Assembly (NCBI RefSeq): GCF_003024805.1
Contig: NZ_PUEC01000001.1
Location: 124,001 to 188,000 of the forward strand
Reading direction: 5' to 3'
Length of the DNA stretch: 64,000 nucleotides
DNA from: Duncaniella muris
GTDB taxonomy: Bacteria; Bacteroidota; Bacteroidia; Bacteroidales; Muribaculaceae
The translations under genes and the position numbers were made by a program. Within the stretch, counting starts at the first letter, position 1. Each line of letters opens with the position of its first letter. Below are positions 60,028 to 64,000 of the stretch, in pieces. The notes beneath the pieces are model-generated. The model saw nothing but the letters and a program-made list of their open reading frames with translations, was not told where the DNA came from and ran no database searches.

Positions 60028-61023
60028 ATGAGATTTTTTAATAAGATTTTGCTGATAGTATTGCCCGTGCTTGCCGTATCTTGCGGGCATTCAGGAGATA
60101 ATTCTCTTGATAAGGATGTGGACATATCACAAAATGTGATTCCATTTGAACTTGATACAATTTCGGTAGGTAATGGAGCCGGCATATACTCATTTGGCTC
60201 CATGATTGTTGTTGTGGATGGACATGCCAAGGACAGGATTCTGACAATCATTGATCTTCCTTCGCTGAAAGTCAAAGGGCAAATAGCACAATTCGGCCCC
60301 GGACCGGATGAAATAACGGTTCCTGGAGCTGTTTTTATTGACAATAGCGGAAAATCTATTTCCATATTCGATTATGGACAATTGAAAATTGCCACCTATG
60401 ACATCGACAGTGCATTGGTTAAAGCCGATTATAGTCCTTCGATAAAGGCTGATTTCAATAATCGGCAATTTCCAGACCGCTATGTCCATGTCAATGATTC
60501 AATCGGTTTTGCAAGGTCAATCACTATGGATCCCAAAAGCAGAGGATATTCCCAGGGCCTTTGCAAATATAACATAACAACGGGCGAATTAACAGAAATT
60601 TCCGATCCGGAGCGTATGGCCGGGCTGAAGTCATTATTTGGTATCTCATTAGCCGACAGCATTATTGCCGAGGGCGCTACCAATAATGATATTCTGAACA
60701 TATATAATTTTAAAGGTGAATTGCTTCATAAAACTGAAGGACCGGATTACTCATCTGAGGTAATGAAAGACAAAGTGTTTTTCAGAGAGATAGAAGTGAT
60801 ACCGCATTATATTCTGGCCTCCTATTCAGGGCGGGAGGGGGAAAATGCCTACAGTGCCGACAGGATCAGAGTGTACAAGCATGACGGCAGTTATGTCAAA
60901 ACGCTAATTGTCGGAAAAAACATAACAGACATGGCATATAACCAAGCGTCAAACAGGCTGTTCTGCATATTCAACGACGAAAACATTCAGTTTGGGTATA
61001 TCGAGCTGGATGATATCCTATAG
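60028..61023 (+). CDS. 6-bladed beta-propeller lipoprotein 1
   Basis: A 331-aa lipoprotein (lipobox LAVSC, Cys19). The mature part has the repeated beta pattern of Bacteroidales 6-bladed propellers of the TolB-like/BF2867-like group, including the landmark QFGPGPDEITVPG (about 92-104) found after blade 1-2. No catalytic motif is seen. Such proteins are probably surface-exposed or periplasmic ligand binders. The gene follows the DUF1573 gene by 10 bp and precedes a decayed small lipoprotein gene. Confidence 0.82.
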   Translation: MRFFNKILLIVLPVLAVSCGHSGDNSLDKDVDISQNVIPFELDTISVGNGAGIYSFGSMIVVVDGHAKDRILTIIDLPSLKVKGQIAQFGPGPDEITVPGAVFIDNSGKSISIFDYGQLKIATYDIDSALVKADYSPSIKADFNNRQFPDRYVHVNDSIGFARSITMDPKSRGYSQGLCKYNITTGELTEISDPERMAGLKSLFGISLADSIIAEGATNNDILNIYNFKGELLHKTEGPDYSSEVMKDKVFFREIEVIPHYILASYSGREGENAYSADRIRVYKHDGSYVKTLIVGKNITDMAYNQASNRLFCIFNDENIQFGYIELDDIL

Positions 61024-61050
61024 GATGATAAGTAAGGCTAATTAATATGA

Positions 61051-61491
61051 GTGAATAAAAAATCAACCCTACCACTCATCGTGTTTATTCGCACCTTGAT
61101 TCTTCAGTCATGTAAGAATCAAGGTGCAGTAAACAACGGTGGTGCTCCAGTGGTCAATATTTATTCCGGCAATAAGGAATTGACGCATGAAAAAAGCAGC
61201 TTGCATCTGATATCACGGAAGATATAAACCTGCTGATAATGAAGTGGAAGCTCAAGAATGCTTTGACAGGCAATGACATTATAATCTAATAAAACATCTG
61301 TCGCTGATACAAAATATCTATTCACGTATATAGAAGAAACTGATGAAGAATATGCTTATGCAATAGTGAAGAAGGAGGTTCTGGCAACAAGATCGAAGTT
61401 GCTGCTGAATCATGTTGCAGACATTGACAGCATATTTAAACAGGTTGAAGATGAAGCCTTGTATTTGTTAAAGTATAAGTTGAAAGAATAG
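61051..61491 (+). pseudogene. Decayed small lipoprotein gene, copy 1
   Basis: From GTG 61051 a frame reads a signal with lipobox LILQSC and stops at 61227 (58 codons). A minus-1 shift at a six-A tract (61190-61195 area) opens a protein-like stretch ASDITEDINLLIMKWKLKN, and a return to the first frame near 61290 gives a charged helical tail ending KYKLKE at 61491. Restored, it would be about 147 aa. Two compensating shifts point to a pseudogene, though programmed frameshifting cannot be excluded. Its first 176 bp are duplicated at 63095-63270. Confidence 0.6.
61081..61256 (+). repeat. Direct repeat, left copy (pair with 63095-63270)
   Basis: About 176 bp shared with 63095-63270 at roughly 93-95% identity by eye, at a constant offset of 2014 bp. 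The pair brackets NVEAL gene 2 and propeller gene 2. Confidence 0.85.
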
Positions 61492-61543
61492 CAAGTTACA
61501 TAAACATTTATTCAATAATATTTTAATTAAAACATTCATAATC

Positions 61544-61798
61544 ATGAAAAAAAACATGCTCGCCACAACCGTGGTTATTGCCGCTGTAAGCGGAATCATC
61601 GGCTATTACAATCAATCACCGAATCAACAGCTGGGTGCTTTGGCGCTTGCAAATGTTGAGGCTCTTTCAAGTCAGGAAGATACGTCAGGCTACAGCAATA
61701 CGGGGCCAGCAGAAGAAAAAAGATGCTATGGCGGCGGTCATAGGATGGTGTGTCGCTGTATAAACTCTCATCCATGCTCAGGTACAGATTGTTATTAA
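61544..61798 (+). CDS. NVEAL-family cysteine-rich peptide precursor 2
   Basis: An 84-aa precursor with the same plan as the first: MKK, hydrophobic 5-20, QSPNQQLGALALA, then NVEAL at 37-41 and LSSQE. The tail is different in sequence: Cys61, 70, 72, 78 and 83, with GGG and HPCSGTDC. The shared leader and divergent tail are what one expects of a family of processed or signalling peptides. It is 52 bp after the decayed lipoprotein gene and 112 bp before propeller gene 2. Confidence 0.85.
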   Translation: MKKNMLATTVVIAAVSGIIGYYNQSPNQQLGALALANVEALSSQEDTSGYSNTGPAEEKRCYGGGHRMVCRCINSHPCSGTDCY

Positions 61799-61910
61799 CA
61801 TGTTTGGATGAAGAAGTCGGTATAGCCTTTCGGTTTCAGCACGCTCAATAATACTTAAGTAATATTATTTGATATGAATCATTCCCCAATTTAATAAATA
61901 AACTTCCGAA

Positions 61911-63032
61911 ATGAACCATTTATTCATTAGAATATTATTTACGACATGTTTTATCGGATGCGTATTGTCATGCTCAAAGGATAATAATGCACGAGACACA
62001 GATGTGCCACAGTCCGTTATTAATATAGATATGTGCAAGGATTCTTATGACGGCTTATATCGTGATCATCATGCTTCATTCGTAATTTTGAAAGAGGATG
62101 ATGAAACGATGTTTATGGATATAGATAAAGTGAGGTTTTTCAATGGGAATTACTATATTCTCGACAGAAGTTCGGCTCGGAAACTCGTGTCATTTACCTC
62201 CGATGGATCACCGATGGGAAGCTACGGGAGACAGGGCAATGGGCCTGGAGAATACGTTTTTCCATGGGATATGGATGTGGATTCAACTGGTGTATATGTA
62301 TTGGATACAAATAACCGAAAAGTAATCCGTTATTCCCACGATGGTACATTCATCAGTGAATCAAAGCTCAAGTTTCTCGCGGATGCTTTCAAACGCCTTC
62401 GGAATGGAAATTTCATATTCAATATCGCTCCTGACGGGAAAGCATCACCAAGCCTTTGTATTACTGACCCATCAGGACATATACAGACTTCTTTCTGCTA
62501 TTATGAAGACGGATATGTAGGTGGTTGTACGACAAACAATGTGTTACGTGAAACCTCTGATGGTATATTATATTACAGAAGTCCGTTAGATACTTTAATA
62601 AAAATGGATAAAAACGGCAATGTAACCGGCCGAATAATTTTTGATTTCATGGAAAAGGGAATATCTCAGATAGCAAAAAAAGATTTTCTGGCATTTCGGC
62701 GCAATGAAGAAGACAAATCTTATCTGAGGCTTGTAGACACGCCATTTCCCCTGTCGGGCAGCCTATTGATAGGGCTGGTGGAAGATGAGAGCTCGCAGTA
62801 CACAATTATTTGTGATCCGGTAAATAATATGTGTGGAAGCCGTAAGTTTACAAGCAATTCTTCTGTATATGACATCATCGAGCCTCTGACATCTGTAGGT
62901 GACTCTGTCGTAGTAAGTCTTATGAATGAGGAGCTGGCACATCGTTGCCGTGATTATGCGACTCTTCCAGATTCGATAAAAGATTCTCTTAAATCTGGGG
63001 CTCGTGTATTGGTTTTAAACACCTTGAATTAA
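61911..63032 (+). CDS. 6-bladed beta-propeller lipoprotein 2
   Basis: A 373-aa lipoprotein (lipobox VLSC, Cys21) of the 6-bladed propeller group (BF2867/DUF5128-like). It has MDIDKVRFFNGNYYILDRSSARKL-type first blade, the landmark YGRQGNGPGEYVFPWDMDVD (about 104-123) and later YYRSPLDTLIKMDKNG. It is related to but clearly diverged from the propeller at 60028. It pairs with NVEAL peptide 2, just as propeller 1 lies near peptide 1, so propeller-peptide partners are likely (inference). Confidence 0.83.
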   Translation: MNHLFIRILFTTCFIGCVLSCSKDNNARDTDVPQSVINIDMCKDSYDGLYRDHHASFVILKEDDETMFMDIDKVRFFNGNYYILDRSSARKLVSFTSDGSPMGSYGRQGNGPGEYVFPWDMDVDSTGVYVLDTNNRKVIRYSHDGTFISESKLKFLADAFKRLRNGNFIFNIAPDGKASPSLCITDPSGHIQTSFCYYEDGYVGGCTTNNVLRETSDGILYYRSPLDTLIKMDKNGNVTGRIIFDFMEKGISQIAKKDFLAFRRNEEDKSYLRLVDTPFPLSGSLLIGLVEDESSQYTIICDPVNNMCGSRKFTSNSSVYDIIEPLTSVGDSVVVSLMNEELAHRCRDYATLPDSIKDSLKSGARVLVLNTLN

Positions 63033-63064
63033 ACTGTCCGGCAGGCACAACAGAAAGATAGGCC

Positions 63065-63250
63065 ATGAAAGCAATATCAATCCGGACTGTTGTAATGTTT
63101 ATTTTCATCTTGATTCTTCAATCATGTAAGAATCAAGATGCAGTAAACAACGGTGGTGCTCCAGTGGTCAATATTTATTCCGGCAATAAGGAATTGACGT
63201 ATGAAAAAAGCAGCCTGCATCTGATATCACGGAAGATACAAACCTGCTGA
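63065..63250 (+). pseudogene. Decayed small lipoprotein gene, copy 2 (fragment)
   Basis: A 61-codon frame with lipobox LILQSC and then KNQDAVNNGGAPVVNIYS, nearly the same as copy 1 at 61051. It has the same six-A tract and stops soon after in this frame; the shifted frame continues only to about 63281 (ending KLKKY). It is 32 bp after propeller gene 2. Either a truncated pseudogene or a real 61-aa lipoprotein; the shared frame break argues for duplication after the damage. Confidence 0.5.
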
Positions 63251-63270
63251 TCATGAAGTGGAAACTCAAA
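63095..63270 (+). repeat. Direct repeat, right copy (pair with 61081-61256)
   Basis: See the left copy. Recombination between the two would delete or amplify the NVEAL2-propeller2 module. Confidence 0.85.
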
Positions 63271-63344
63271 AAATACTGAAATCAGAAATACCTTGACATG
63301 TAATAAAACAACTTTCAAGGGCGCTCGGCAAAACTATCGGTCAC

Positions 63345-64000
63345 ATGAAAAAGTGCAACATTAGAATTCTGTTGATAGTCATGCTTTACTGCATTGGATT
63401 GCGTGAAGCCGTGACGGGAGTTCTGCAACTCATGGGCTTGGCCGAAAGTCTGAATGCATCTTACAGCGTCACGGGAAGTTTTTATAATCCCGGACCTTAC
63501 GCGTGCTGCCTGGCGTTGGTTTTTCCATTTGCTTTGCGTGATGCAAATTCATCAGACAATAAGCTTCAAAAACTGACGGGATGGACAATGGCGCTCTTCT
63601 GCGCCATTCTCATCCCCGTCACAATGAGCAGGACTGCTATAGCGGCCTGCGGTATCGGTGGAATCATTGCAATGTCAGATAGATCGAATCTTCGGCGATT
63701 GAGCAAAGGAAGATTATTAGCCTTAGGTATCATGTGTGTGATTATTGCAGGAGGTATATACATAGTAAAGAAAAACTCGGCAGACGGAAGACTGCTGATG
63801 TGGAAAGTCGCGGTTCAGGCTGCGATGGAAGTTCCGCTTACAGGGGTAGGCTGGTCAGATGTCGCCGGGACCTACGGAGAAGCTCAGGAGCAATATTTTG
63901 CGTCCGGCAAAGGTTCTGAACAGGAAATCATGGTGGCCGATGCTCCCGAATATGTGTTTAACGAATATCTTCAGATAGCCATAGCCTATGGCCCGTTGGC
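63345..64000 (+). CDS. O-antigen ligase/polymerase-like membrane protein (truncated by window)
   Basis: The first 218 residues of a polytopic inner-membrane protein of the WaaL/Wzy (Wzy_C) superfamily. It has hydrophobic segments at about 6-28, 50-65, 75-93, 96-108 and 122-138, the VTGSFYNPGPYACCLALVFPFAL and TMSRTAIAACGIGG signatures (the latter with the conserved SR), and then the periplasmic Wzy_C loop GRLLMWKVAVQAAMEVPLTGVGW. WaaL/PglL-type enzymes transfer lipid-linked glycans to lipid A or proteins. No other polysaccharide genes are here, so it might modify an envelope protein or peptide of this locus (inference). Start ATG 63345. Confidence 0.78.
   Translation, partial: MKKCNIRILLIVMLYCIGLREAVTGVLQLMGLAESLNASYSVTGSFYNPGPYACCLALVFPFALRDANSSDNKLQKLTGWTMALFCAILIPVTMSRTAIAACGIGGIIAMSDRSNLRRLSKGRLLALGIMCVIIAGGIYIVKKNSADGRLLMWKVAVQAAMEVPLTGVGWSDVAGTYGEAQEQYFASGKGSEQEIMVADAPEYVFNEYLQIAIAYGPL

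Overview
The window looks like chromosome of a Bacteroidales bacterium, probably a gut lineage such as Muribaculaceae or a relative (family level is inference). The evidence: about two dozen TAnnTTTG minus-7 promoter boxes, several with a TTTG or TTG minus-33 box about 20 bp upstream; A-rich leaders with no Shine-Dalgarno; tRNA genes without encoded CCA; the purH-mreBCD-mrdA-rodA order; bamD-rpoZ; a PL11 lyase that seems to end in a type IX secretion sorting domain; and Bacteroidales-specific families (NVEAL, 6-bladed propeller lipoproteins, DUF1573, DUF3244-like).

Layout. 1-3217 (minus) is a lysine/diaminopimelate operon, lysC-lysA, running into a truncated OPT transporter. 3384-8014 holds a secreted TPR protein, a VanX-like D,D-dipeptidase and prfC. 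8107-8751 carries tRNA-Ser(GCT) and tRNA-Pro(GGG). 8818-15696 has an AI-2E family permease, an MFS transporter, a TonB-type outer-membrane barrel and a membrane-spanning TPR/LuxR-type regulator. 15743-23246 is purH with the rod-shape operon. 23438-36202 is housekeeping: rpsO, rpoZ, bamD, a GH10-like glycosidase, Nudix, htpG, CapA-like, folD, ffh, panD, panC, recR and a GNAT. 36220-41136 is trxB, a LolA-like chaperone and ftsK. 41245-45163 is a large rhamnogalacturonan lyase. 45215-46120 is flavodoxin and rpmH. 46320-46660 is a non-coding field of palindromic repeats. 46690-54886 has an outer-membrane barrel, a biotin carboxyltransferase, an MBL hydrolase, rsmG, an S1-domain protein, an ABC-F ATPase and an XRE regulator.

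From about 54.9 kb the DNA becomes AT-rich and accessory. A roughly 1-kb non-coding stretch with six TGCAAAT heptamers precedes a plus-strand locus. That locus runs: membrane-spanning TPR/HTH regulator, DUF3244-like secreted protein, thioredoxin-DUF1573 lipoprotein, NVEAL peptide 1, DUF1573 protein, propeller lipoprotein 1, a decayed small lipoprotein gene, NVEAL peptide 2, propeller lipoprotein 2, a second copy of the decayed gene, and an O-antigen-ligase-like membrane protein cut by the window end. The families are known but I know of no assigned function for the set. It looks like an envelope system that exports short cysteine-rich peptides, with a dedicated thiol protein, surface propellers, a possible glycan ligase and a sensor whose periplasmic TPR domain could read the peptide. 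It is the best candidate here for an undescribed system.

Several start codons were moved downstream because a clear minus-7 box overlaps or lies inside the longer reading frame (the MFS gene, bamD, panC, recR, rsmG, the S1-domain gene, the DUF3244-like gene).
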